Both the position numbers and the translations under genes were made by a program. From NCBI GenBank assembly GCA_947455935.1, contig CANGPV010000002.1, positions 1-57,071 on the forward strand: DNA of 57,071 nt, given 5' to 3'. The notes beneath the pieces were generated by a model. The model was not told where the DNA came from. It ran no database searches and saw only the letters and a program-made list of their open reading frames with translations. This document shows, piece after piece, positions 8,917 to 16,138 of this stretch. Positions within the stretch are counted from its first letter, which is position 1, and each line of letters starts with the position of its first letter. This DNA comes from Comamonadaceae bacterium (GTDB taxonomy: Bacteria > Pseudomonadota > Gammaproteobacteria > Burkholderiales > Burkholderiaceae_C).

Positions 8917-9554
8917 GGATGGGCTTTCTGTAAGGTGTCCAAGCTGAGCATGCGCTCAACATAGCGAGCCACCGTGTCAATTTCGAGGTTTACCGCGCTG
9001 CCACTTGTCAAATGGCCCAGCGCAGTGTTTTCAATGGTGTGGGGAATCAGATTGATGCAAACCAGACAACCTTCGTCACTGTCTTCAATGCTGTTGACGG
9101 TCAAGCTCACGCCGTTGATGGTGATGGAGCCTTTGTAGGCCAAGTACTTGGCAAGGATAGGGGGCGCCAACACTTGCAACAACCAGCTTTCGCCCATTTG
9201 GACAAACTGCCGAACATGGCCTATGCCATCGACATGGCCCGACACGATGTGGCCACCCAAGCGGTCGTGGGCGCGCAGTGCTTTTTCTAAGTTCAGCGTC
9301 GTGCCCACCTGCGCAAGCCCCGCCGTTTTGTCCAGCGACTCGGCTGAAATGTCGATGGTGAAAAGGTTGTGGGTGGCGTCGAAACTGGTGACGGTCATAC
9401 AAGCGCCATTGAGGGCGATGCTGTCTCCAAGGCCCACATCATCTAAATAATGCGCAGGTGTGCTGATCTCAAGGCGTTTGCCATGATCCAAAGAACGACC
9501 CAGGTCGTGAACGGCGGCGATGCGCCCCACGCCGGTGATGATGCCGGTGAACAT
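8913..9554 (-). CDS. ribE: Riboflavin synthase alpha chain
   Basis: Riboflavin synthase dismutates two lumazine molecules to riboflavin. The 213-residue protein starts with the invariant MFTGIITGVGRI and contains two lumazine-binding repeats (about 1-95 and 96-195), each with a GDSIALNG-like or KGSITINGVSLTV loop and VNLE or LNLEKA strands. Length and repeats are normal. It lies 17 bases after ribD and overlaps ribBA by 4 bases. The symbol ribE follows the convention for synthase; some annotate it ribC. Confidence 0.95.
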   Translation of the reverse strand: MFTGIITGVGRIAAVHDLGRSLDHGKRLEISTPAHYLDDVGLGDSIALNGACMTVTSFDATHNLFTIDISAESLDKTAGLAQVGTTLNLEKALRAHDRLGGHIVSGHVDGIGHVRQFVQMGESWLLQVLAPPILAKYLAYKGSITINGVSLTVNSIEDSDEGCLVCINLIPHTIENTALGHLTSGSAVNLEIDTVARYVERMLSLDTLQKAHP

Positions 9555-9571
9555 AGCTGTATTTTGGCAGA

Positions 9572-10681
9572 TCAGCCAAGCCGTCTGGCTAAGAGGCGTA
9601 AATCAACCCCCACAAGGCTGTGGTTGGTGAAAACCCATTGCGATGCATCACCTAACTGTTCAAGCGCAGGCAGGGCGGCCATGGACTGTCCTGGCCCGAG
9701 CATCTGCGGAGCCAAATAGAGCAGCAGTTCATCAATAACGCCAGTTGTCAACAGCGAGCCATTCAGCTTATGGCCTGCTTCTACATGCACCTCGTTGTAA
9801 CCACGTTGTCCCATGTCTTTCACCATGGCAGCCAAGTCGACTTTTCCACCTGAGCCTGGCAAACACACCAACTCAGCGCCTTTGGCTTTCAGTGCTTCTT
9901 GTTTGTCCTGATTGTGCTCAGCGTGGTAAATCACCACGGGGCGTTCGGTATGCCATAAACGGGCATTCATCGGTGTTTGCAAACGTGAATCGACCAGCAA
10001 CAGATGCGGCTGGCGCGGCGTGTTCACGCCACGCACATTCAGCTGAGGATCGTCTTGCAGCACGGTGCCAATGCCACTGAGCAAAGCGCAAGCTCGCGCA
10101 CGCCAGAGATGACCATCCTGTCTTGCTGCTTCAGAGGTGATCCATTGGCTTTGGCCATTCAGCAATGCAGTTTGTCCATCCAAGGATTGTGCTGACTTCA
10201 TGCGCAACCACGGCGTACCTTGCTGCATACGTTTGAAAAATCCCAGATTGAGCTCGATGGCAGCTGTTTCGCCCAAACCCATCTCGACCTCAATACCTGC
10301 AGCACGTAGTCTGGCCACCCCCAATCCTGCCACTTGCGGGTTAGGGTCTTGCACGCTGGCCACCACTTTGGCGATGCCTGCCGCCACCAATGCATCGCAA
10401 CACGGCCCTGTGCGGCCTTGGTGAGCGCAAGGCTCAAGCGTCACATAAGCAGTGGCACCGCGCACATCATGACCGCGCGCCTGAGCGTCTCGCAGCGCCA
10501 TGATTTCGGCATGCGCCAGGCCGACGGCTTGCGTGTGGCCTTGGCCAAGAACTTTGCCGTCTGTTGTGGCCAGTACACAACCTACACGTGGGTTGGGCGA
10601 GGTGATGAACATGGCTTGCTCGGCGAGAGCTAAAGCTTGCGTCATCACAGCAGTGTCTTGGTGAGAAAAGTGCGTGGTCAT
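9572..10681 (-). CDS. ribD: Bifunctional pyrimidine deaminase/reductase RibD
   Basis: RibD performs the second and third steps of riboflavin synthesis. The start at 10681 (MTTHFSHQD) gives 369 residues; an upstream ATG at 10765 would run into the pilin gene. The deaminase domain (about 10-150) has the zinc motif HAEIMALRDA and EPCAHQGRTGPCCDAL. The NADPH-dependent reductase domain follows (about 155-365), with SLDGQTALLNGQSQWIT and LLVDSRLQTP. It sits 28 bases after the last minor pilin gene, leaving no room for an FMN riboswitch. Confidence 0.94.
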   Translation of the reverse strand: MTTHFSHQDTAVMTQALALAEQAMFITSPNPRVGCVLATTDGKVLGQGHTQAVGLAHAEIMALRDAQARGHDVRGATAYVTLEPCAHQGRTGPCCDALVAAGIAKVVASVQDPNPQVAGLGVARLRAAGIEVEMGLGETAAIELNLGFFKRMQQGTPWLRMKSAQSLDGQTALLNGQSQWITSEAARQDGHLWRARACALLSGIGTVLQDDPQLNVRGVNTPRQPHLLLVDSRLQTPMNARLWHTERPVVIYHAEHNQDKQEALKAKGAELVCLPGSGGKVDLAAMVKDMGQRGYNEVHVEAGHKLNGSLLTTGVIDELLLYLAPQMLGPGQSMAALPALEQLGDASQWVFTNHSLVGVDLRLLARRLG

Positions 10682-10709
10682 GGTGCAATTATCTGTGCGG
10701 TTTAAATGC

Positions 10710-11108
10710 TTATCTGCTCCAGCACTGCGCGGCACTGAACAGGGCATGTTGAACACCACGCTCACCGGTATGGCTAAGCGTTAACTGGCCGCAAGGATCT
10801 GAGCTTTGTGAACCCAAAGGAATCGCTGTCAAGAGATACGTATTGGCTTGGCCTTGCAATTGCAAACGATAGCGCATGTCGCTGCTTTGCCATACAGCAT
10901 CGGGTAAGACTGTGGGGTATATGCTAGAAAGGCTGGCAGCACGTTCCAGCCAATGCGCGGTTTTCATCAGCGCCAGCTTGGCCAAGCTGCGTTGAGCGCG
11001 TTGTTGGCTGCTCTGGTAGCTGGGCAGCGCCAAGCTGCTGAGCAAGGCCACGAGGGCCATCACGCACAGCAACTCAACCAAGGTGAAGCCTTTACTCGGT
11101 GGTTTCAT
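10710..11108 (-). CDS. pilE: Type IV minor pilin, PilE-like
   Basis: A 132-residue prepilin. After a short basic leader (MKPPSKG) comes the classic prepilin peptidase site and hydrophobic helix GFTLVELLCVMALVALLS, with the conserved glutamate at mature position 5. The C-terminal half has a disulfide-candidate cysteine pair (SSDPCGQLTLSHTGERG ... AAQCWSR) as in PilE-type minor pilins. It ends the five-gene pilin run and overlaps the PilX-like gene by 4 bases. It would be incorporated into the pilus or its priming complex in the inner membrane. Confidence 0.85.
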   Translation of the reverse strand: MKPPSKGFTLVELLCVMALVALLSSLALPSYQSSQQRAQRSLAKLALMKTAHWLERAASLSSIYPTVLPDAVWQSSDMRYRLQLQGQANTYLLTAIPLGSQSSDPCGQLTLSHTGERGVQHALFSAAQCWSR

Positions 11109-11725
11109 GGCGAGAGGCTAAGCAATCTCTGTAAGCCCGTGGTGGACAGAGGTGTTGCCAAACTGTCTGGTTTGTTCGGATTGGGCTGCCATACAGCTTG
11201 TAAACCCAGTTGAGCGCTGCTGGTCGCACTTTGCACTAACACGGTGATGCGGTAGAGAAAAGGTGCTTGAGGGGTATTGGGAACAGCAGCTTGGAAAATT
11301 TCCACCCAGTAATTGAGGCGATTGCCCGAAATAGCAGTGGATGTTTGGGCTTGCGCCAGTCTGGCAAGCCAAGGTGACAAGGTCGCGTTGTCATAGCCCA
11401 ACGGGCGGCAAATACCTGCTTGGCATTCATCTGACTGAAGACGCCATTGAAGGCTTTGCCACTCTGAAAGGCTGTGTGGAAAAAAGACTTGCACGTCAGA
11501 TGCGGCACTCATGGAGTGGCGTGCATCGCTGGTGTTTAAGCGTATGTCATCAATCGCCAAGCGGATGGCGTCCAGCGCATCTTGTTTGAGTTGCCAACGT
11601 TGAGCGGCACTTTGCCCTAGGGCTTGGGCAAAGGTCAAACTGCGCCACTCTGACAACAGCAACACACTGCACAAGCAAGATATGACGGTAACCATGGGCA
11701 GGGCCAAGCCCTGTTGTGTCTTCAT
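11105..11725 (-). CDS. pilX: Minor pilin assembly protein, PilX-like
   Basis: A 206-residue protein in the usual PilX position. The ATG at 11725 overlaps the PilW-like stop (ATGA); longer frames read through PilW. The N terminus MKTQQGLALPMVTVISCLCS resembles a type III/IV pilin helix, but mature position 5 is proline rather than glutamate; loss of E5 is common in PilX proteins. The rest is divergent, with a cysteine pair in DECQAGICRPLGYD. It is assigned mainly by position and helix, so the symbol is tentative. Confidence 0.72.
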   Translation of the reverse strand: MKTQQGLALPMVTVISCLCSVLLLSEWRSLTFAQALGQSAAQRWQLKQDALDAIRLAIDDIRLNTSDARHSMSAASDVQVFFPHSLSEWQSLQWRLQSDECQAGICRPLGYDNATLSPWLARLAQAQTSTAISGNRLNYWVEIFQAAVPNTPQAPFLYRITVLVQSATSSAQLGLQAVWQPNPNKPDSLATPLSTTGLQRLLSLSP

Positions 11726-12420
11726 GGCCCTGTGTGCTGAACAAAAACCACGCCTCTCCAAGCCAAGGCCGGAGGACTTAAGAGCAGGTTGCTGCTGCAA
11801 GCAAGGGTTGGGGCGGGAAGGCTGGTCACTCCCAGTTGGGTTTGCAAACACACTTGCACACCACGCACCGATTGCCAATCGCTGACCTGACTGGCTTTGC
11901 GCCATTGCAATTGCGGCACAGGGCCAGACAGCGCTTGCGCATACAGAAGTCCCACTTGCGTGATGTTGTCCACCAAGGCTTGGTAGCTGGTGTTGCTGCG
12001 CAGACTGTCTTTGCAACTCAGTTCATTGCGTGTGCTACGTTTGAAATCGTCCTGAATCCACTGCAAGGACGAGGCTTGGTGGCCTTGGCAGTCAGAGGGC
12101 GTGAGGCTAATGTGGTGCGTCAAGCTGAGGGTAGTGTCGCTACCTTGAAGGGTGCTTGCTGGCTTGAGCAAGCTGGCTTTACTTTGTGCATCGAATTGCA
12201 CTGCGGGAGCGCCTGCGCGAGCCACACGATCTTGCACCAGCAACAGCGCCGTGTGCATTCGCTCGTGCAAATCGAACAAGGCTTGCAGATGTAAGTGGTT
12301 GTGGTGTACCCATGCAAATGCCGCAAAAGATGCTGTGATGACCCATGACGACAACAGCATGCCCACCAAGCTTTGCACCAAAGTGTGGCCCTGTTGGCAC
12401 TGCAAGGGGTGCTTGCTCAT
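11722..12420 (-). CDS. pilW: Minor pilin assembly protein, PilW-like
   Basis: A 232-residue protein starting at 12420 (MSKHPLQ), coupled by 4 bases to the PilV-like gene. The N-terminal QQGHTLVQSLVGMLLSSWVI has the spacing of a prepilin cleavage site (G-H) and hydrophobic helix, but mature position 5 is glutamine instead of the near-invariant glutamate. The remaining 190 residues are Ser/Gln-rich beta-type sequence with scattered cysteines. PilW normally forms the tip complex with FimT, PilV and PilX. Identity rests on position, size and the pilin helix. Confidence 0.75.
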   Translation of the reverse strand: MSKHPLQCQQGHTLVQSLVGMLLSSWVITASFAAFAWVHHNHLHLQALFDLHERMHTALLLVQDRVARAGAPAVQFDAQSKASLLKPASTLQGSDTTLSLTHHISLTPSDCQGHQASSLQWIQDDFKRSTRNELSCKDSLRSNTSYQALVDNITQVGLLYAQALSGPVPQLQWRKASQVSDWQSVRGVQVCLQTQLGVTSLPAPTLACSSNLLLSPPALAWRGVVFVQHTGP

Positions 12421-12902
12421 AAGGTCCAACGGGTTTGCCAGCACCGGTAGCCAGAAGGGCATTCGCTGCTGCTGTTGCTGATGAGGTTCAGGGAGACATC
12501 CTTGACTGGCCAAGCCAGCAGCAGCTCAACCTGTGACAGCGAGTTGGTGACTAACTGGGTTTGCGCCCCAGGCAAGCGCAGTTGCACCGTGGCTTGCCAA
12601 GCTGCCAAATCAGCTTGCGCCCAAGCGCTGGCAGCGCAAGCTTGAGCTTGGCAATCGATGGCGGTGGTGGATTGCCCCCGTTGAAGTTGGTAAGTCAAAG
12701 CAGCTTGGGGGTTGATGTGCATGCGCTCCCACAAGTCTTGCGCTAGGGCCACTGCGGTTTGCAAAGCCACAGCGTCGCGCTGAATTTGCAGGGCTTGCAA
12801 TTGGGATGCCAAAACGCCCAGACACAATAGATTGAGAACCACCAAGGCTGCCAAGGCTTCTAAGGTGGAGAAGCCTGCCCATGGGCGCTGATGGGTGGTC
12901 AT
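12417..12902 (-). CDS. pilV: Type IV pilus modification protein PilV-like
   Basis: A 161-residue minor pilin beginning at 12902 (MTTHQRPW), which overlaps the fimT stop by 4 bases. The prepilin site and helix are GFSTLEALAALVVLNLLCLG, with E5 present; the variant FSTLEALAA is typical of PilV. Two cysteines occur in IDCQAQACAASAWAQ and another pair near the C terminus (ECPSGYRCWQ). Second gene of the fimT-pilV-pilW-pilX-pilE run. Confidence 0.82.
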   Translation of the reverse strand: MTTHQRPWAGFSTLEALAALVVLNLLCLGVLASQLQALQIQRDAVALQTAVALAQDLWERMHINPQAALTYQLQRGQSTTAIDCQAQACAASAWAQADLAAWQATVQLRLPGAQTQLVTNSLSQVELLLAWPVKDVSLNLISNSSSECPSGYRCWQTRWTL

Positions 12903-13444
12903 GCGCAACTGCTTCCCAACATAACCCGCAAACGCCCTGCGGTATTGATACAAAGGGTGCGCACCGATGAGGCTGCCGTGCTGCGTTTGGCTTGTACCAC
13001 CACCCTTAAGCCACCCAGCAACGGTTCGCCCAAGGCGTTAATGTCTAAAAAGTTTTGCGCAGGGTTGAGCTGCACACTTATTTCGCCAGTCAATGCAAAG
13101 GTCAGATGGACGGCGGTGTTGGGATTGCCCGATATGCGAAGCAATTGCCAGCCACAGCGCCAGTCACCTTGGTTCAAAGGCTGGGGTTGGCAGTTGTTGA
13201 GACGTTGCAAGCGCAAAACTTGGCCCGAGCGCATGGCCAGCAGACGTGCAGTTTGCAGGTCGGCACTCCACGCTTGCACCGCCGTCTCGACTTGCAAACG
13301 CCACAGCCACTGTTGCAGCCACGGCATGGCCAGGCTGAGCAAACTGGCGGTCAGGCCAATGACGGTGAGCAATTCCAGCAGCGTGAAGCCTGGCGTTGAT
13401 GAGGGGCGTTTAAGGGGAAAAAGACGTGTTGCCATGACCGTCAT
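12899..13444 (-). CDS. fimT: FimT/GspH-type minor pseudopilin
   Basis: A 181-residue GspH/FimT-family protein and the first minor pilin gene. The cleavage site and helix GFTLLELLTVIGLTASLLSL are canonical with E5. The C-terminal region carries beta strands and CINTAGRLRV, as in FimT, where the C-terminal part can bind DNA during uptake in some species. Two starts are possible: MTVMATR at 13444 or MATRLF at 13435; neither has a clear ribosome site. It follows nrdR by 68 bases, so a local promoter could lie at 13445-13512, but none is evident. Confidence 0.85.
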   Translation of the reverse strand: MTVMATRLFPLKRPSSTPGFTLLELLTVIGLTASLLSLAMPWLQQWLWRLQVETAVQAWSADLQTARLLAMRSGQVLRLQRLNNCQPQPLNQGDWRCGWQLLRISGNPNTAVHLTFALTGEISVQLNPAQNFLDINALGEPLLGGLRVVVQAKRSTAASSVRTLCINTAGRLRVMLGSSCA

Positions 13445-13512
13445 GGTGCACGTACCAGGGCTGTCAGGGGTGTGCGCTGTGCACCTTCAAACGGTGACCC
13501 AAGCCGATTGCG

Positions 13513-13962
13513 TCAGCGACGGAATTCGTCTACCAAGGTTTTGAATTCATCCACATCTTCAAAGCTGCGATAGACGCTGGCAAAGCGCACATAGGCAACT
13601 TTGTCGAGCTTTTTCAGTTCGCGCATGACCAACTCACCAATGCGGGTAGAGGCTACTTCGCGCTGGCCCAGTGCCAGTAATTTTTCTTCGATACGCTCGA
13701 TGGCGGTATCGACTTGCTCTGTGCTGACAGGGCGTTTGCGTAGCGCTAAGTTCAACGATCCTCTGAGCTTGCTGCGATCGAACTCTATGCGTCGCCCGTC
13801 TTTTTTGACGACAGCAGGAAAGCTGACGTCGGCGCGTTCGTAGGTGGTGAAGCGCTTTTCACAATGGCTGCACGAGCGACGTCGGCGGATCGAGTCGCCC
13901 TCTTCGGACATGCGGGTTTCCATGACTTGGGTTTCCACATGACCGCAAAAAGGGCATTTCAT
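13513..13962 (-). CDS. nrdR: Transcriptional repressor NrdR
   Basis: NrdR represses ribonucleotide reductase genes in response to nucleotide binding. The 149-residue protein has an N-terminal zinc ribbon with C3, C6, C31 and C34 (MKCPFCGH ... SCSHCEKRF) and an ATP-cone domain (about 46-136) opening with [16 protein letters not shown] and including [17 protein letters not shown]. Its length matches the family exactly. It lies 5 bases after glyA. No nrd gene or obvious NrdR box was found in this window. Confidence 0.96.
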   Translation of the reverse strand: MKCPFCGHVETQVMETRMSEEGDSIRRRRSCSHCEKRFTTYERADVSFPAVVKKDGRRIEFDRSKLRGSLNLALRKRPVSTEQVDTAIERIEEKLLALGQREVASTRIGELVMRELKKLDKVAYVRFASVYRSFEDVDEFKTLVDEFRR

Positions 13963-13967
13963 GCGGG

Positions 13968-15212
13968 TCAGCCGTAGACAGGGAAGCGACTGGTCAGGGC
14001 ATGCACCTTGGCACGCACCGCTGCAATGTGCGCTTCATCGTTGGGGTGTTCCAGCACATCGGCAATCAGGTGGGCCGTGGCACGCGCTTCATCTTCTTTG
14101 AATCCGCGGGTGGTCATGGCGGGTGTGCCAATGCGCACACCACTGGTGACCATGGGTTTTTCGGGGTCATTGGGGATGGCGTTTTTATTGATGGTCATGT
14201 GGGCATTGCCCAAAGCTGCTTCGGCCGCTTTGCCCGTGATGCCCTTGGCGCGCAAGTCGACCAACATGACATGGCTTTGGGTGCCGCCACTCACAATGCG
14301 CAAACCGCGCTCTGTGAGGGTATGGGCTATGGCTTGCGCGTTCTTCACCACCTGTTGTTGGTATTCCTTGAAGCCGGGTTGCAGGGCTTCTTTGAAGGCC
14401 ACGGCCTTGGCTGCAATCACGTGCATCAAGGGGCCGCCTTGCAGGCCTGGGAACACGGCGCTGTTGATCGCTTTTTCGTGTTCGGACTTCATAAGGATGA
14501 TGCCGCCTCTTGGGCCGCGAAGGCTTTTGTGGGTGGTGGAGGTGACCACATCGGCATAGGGCACAGGGTTAGGGTAGACACCGGCAGCAATCAAGCCGGC
14601 GTAATGCGCCATGTCGACTAAAAAAACGGCACCAATTTCTTTGGCCACTTTGGCAAAGCGGGCAAAGTCGATATGCAAGCTGTAAGCCGATGCACCGGCA
14701 ATGATGAGCTTGGGGCGGGTGGCACGCGCCTTGGCTTCCATGGCGTCGTAATCAATTTCTTCCTTGGCATTGAGGCCATAGCTTTCCACCTTGAACCACT
14801 TGCCGCTCATATTCAGCGGCATGCCATGGCTGAGGTGGCCGCCTTCAGCCAAGCTCATGCCCATGATGGTGTCGCCGGGCTGTAAAAAGGCCAAGAACAC
14901 GGCTTGGTTGGCTGAAGCGCCGCAGTGCGGTTGCACATTGGCAGCATCCGCGCCAAAAAGTTGTTTCACACGGTCAATAGCAAGTTGCTCGGCGACATCT
15001 ACGTTTTCGCACCCGCCGTAATAACGCTTGCCGGGGTAACCCTCGGCATATTTGTTGGTCAGTTGTGTGCCTTGCGCTTGCATCACCGCAGGCGAGGCAT
15101 AGTTCTCGCTGGCGATGAGTTCGATGTGATGCTCTTGGCGAGCGTTTTCGGCTTGAATGGCGGCCCAGAGTTCGGGGTCGGTGTGTTCAACTAAATGCGT
15201 ACGTGAAAACAT
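13968..15212 (-). CDS. glyA: Serine hydroxymethyltransferase
   Basis: GlyA converts serine and tetrahydrofolate to glycine and methylene-tetrahydrofolate, the main one-carbon source. The start at 15212 (MFSRTHL) gives 414 residues, the normal size; an in-frame ATG at 15248 would add 12 residues inside the upstream stop region. Seen are [35 protein letters not shown], and the PLP-lysine segment [16 protein letters not shown] (about 222-237). The active-site arginine region [12 protein letters not shown] is near the C terminus. Co-directional with nrdR, 5 bases apart. Confidence 0.96.
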   Translation of the reverse strand: MFSRTHLVEHTDPELWAAIQAENARQEHHIELIASENYASPAVMQAQGTQLTNKYAEGYPGKRYYGGCENVDVAEQLAIDRVKQLFGADAANVQPHCGASANQAVFLAFLQPGDTIMGMSLAEGGHLSHGMPLNMSGKWFKVESYGLNAKEEIDYDAMEAKARATRPKLIIAGASAYSLHIDFARFAKVAKEIGAVFLVDMAHYAGLIAAGVYPNPVPYADVVTSTTHKSLRGPRGGIILMKSEHEKAINSAVFPGLQGGPLMHVIAAKAVAFKEALQPGFKEYQQQVVKNAQAIAHTLTERGLRIVSGGTQSHVMLVDLRAKGITGKAAEAALGNAHMTINKNAIPNDPEKPMVTSGVRIGTPAMTTRGFKEDEARATAHLIADVLEHPNDEAHIAAVRAKVHALTSRFPVYG

Positions 15213-15225
15213 CAGAAGGTCTTTC

Positions 15226-16050
15226 TTAATTGGAGGGTTCGTTTTCAAAAGTGGCTAACTGCTTGGCCTTATCCCAAAGTTTTTGTAATCCTTGTTTGTC
15301 GCCATCAGCTGCTTTGGCCGTTGCCAGTGGCACCACATGGCCCAGTGCGACTTCTTGCAAGCGGTGTTGTTCGGCCAAAACCTTGGCGGTGTAACCACCG
15401 TCTTCGCCGCTGTTGGCCGAGCCCACGTATTGACGCAGACCCGCCTCGACCGAGCCATTGCGCGCAATCGATTCTTTGAGCACTTCCACGCCCACGCGCA
15501 AATTGGCTATCGGATCGAAGGCGGCCAAATCACCGCCAAAATCTTCGTATTTATCGGTGTGTACTTTGGTGCGTACTTGCATCAACCCTTGAGCGCCTAC
15601 CGTGCTCTGAGCAAACGGATTGAAGCTCGATTCCACCGCCATCACCGCCAATATCAATGTTGGATCTAAGCGATTGCGTGGGCCGATCTCAAATGCCTCT
15701 ACGACCAAGGCGCTGATGGGTTCGGGGGCGACACGGTATTTGCGGCTCAGCCACATGGCGATATTGGCTTGGTCTTTGGGCAAATCGCGCGGGTCGGTGG
15801 CCGTGGCACGATCGACGGCGTCGGCATTGCTCTCAAAGCTGATGTCAATGTCGTGGCGGGTTTGCAGCCAGTCGATCAACTCAACTTCTGCAGCCGAACG
15901 CAAATCAGGTTGAGTGCCAAATAAAACCATGGCACAAAAAACACCCAGACCCAGCAAAGCCAAGCCACTGTGGGTAATGAGGAAAAAGCCATCGCCGACA
16001 TCGGAGGCAAACACTTTGACCCCTTGGCGAAATGATTCATACAAAGACAT
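15226..16050 (-). CDS. Lytic transglycosylase, SLT domain
   Basis: A 274-residue protein with one N-terminal membrane helix (about 25-45) and a C-terminal SLT/GEWL-like domain (about 115-230). The catalytic glutamate is in [16 protein letters not shown], followed by the family motifs [13 protein letters not shown] and [18 protein letters not shown]. The enzyme would cleave peptidoglycan glycan strands in the periplasm while anchored to the inner membrane. It is the first gene of the long minus-strand run, 13 bases before glyA. Its exact type is not resolved. Confidence 0.88.
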   Translation of the reverse strand: MSLYESFRQGVKVFASDVGDGFFLITHSGLALLGLGVFCAMVLFGTQPDLRSAAEVELIDWLQTRHDIDISFESNADAVDRATATDPRDLPKDQANIAMWLSRKYRVAPEPISALVVEAFEIGPRNRLDPTLILAVMAVESSFNPFAQSTVGAQGLMQVRTKVHTDKYEDFGGDLAAFDPIANLRVGVEVLKESIARNGSVEAGLRQYVGSANSGEDGGYTAKVLAEQHRLQEVALGHVVPLATAKAADGDKQGLQKLWDKAKQLATFENEPSN

Positions 16051-16138
16051 GGGCCCATTTTAAGCATTTACCCCTTGTGCCCTGTCACAATAGACCTTTT
16101 GGCCCTTGGCTGGGCCCAACCAACCTACTTGAACCATT

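Noticed and set aside
9012-9450. Long open frames on the opposite strand of ribE
   Set aside because: Shadows of a clear gene; composition is His/Gln-rich without domain similarity.
10682-10709. FMN riboswitch before ribD
   Set aside because: Only 28 bases separate ribD from the pilin gene, and no conserved RFN elements are present.
15213-15225. Glycine or THF riboswitch before glyA
   Set aside because: The gap to the upstream gene is 13 bases, too short for either aptamer.
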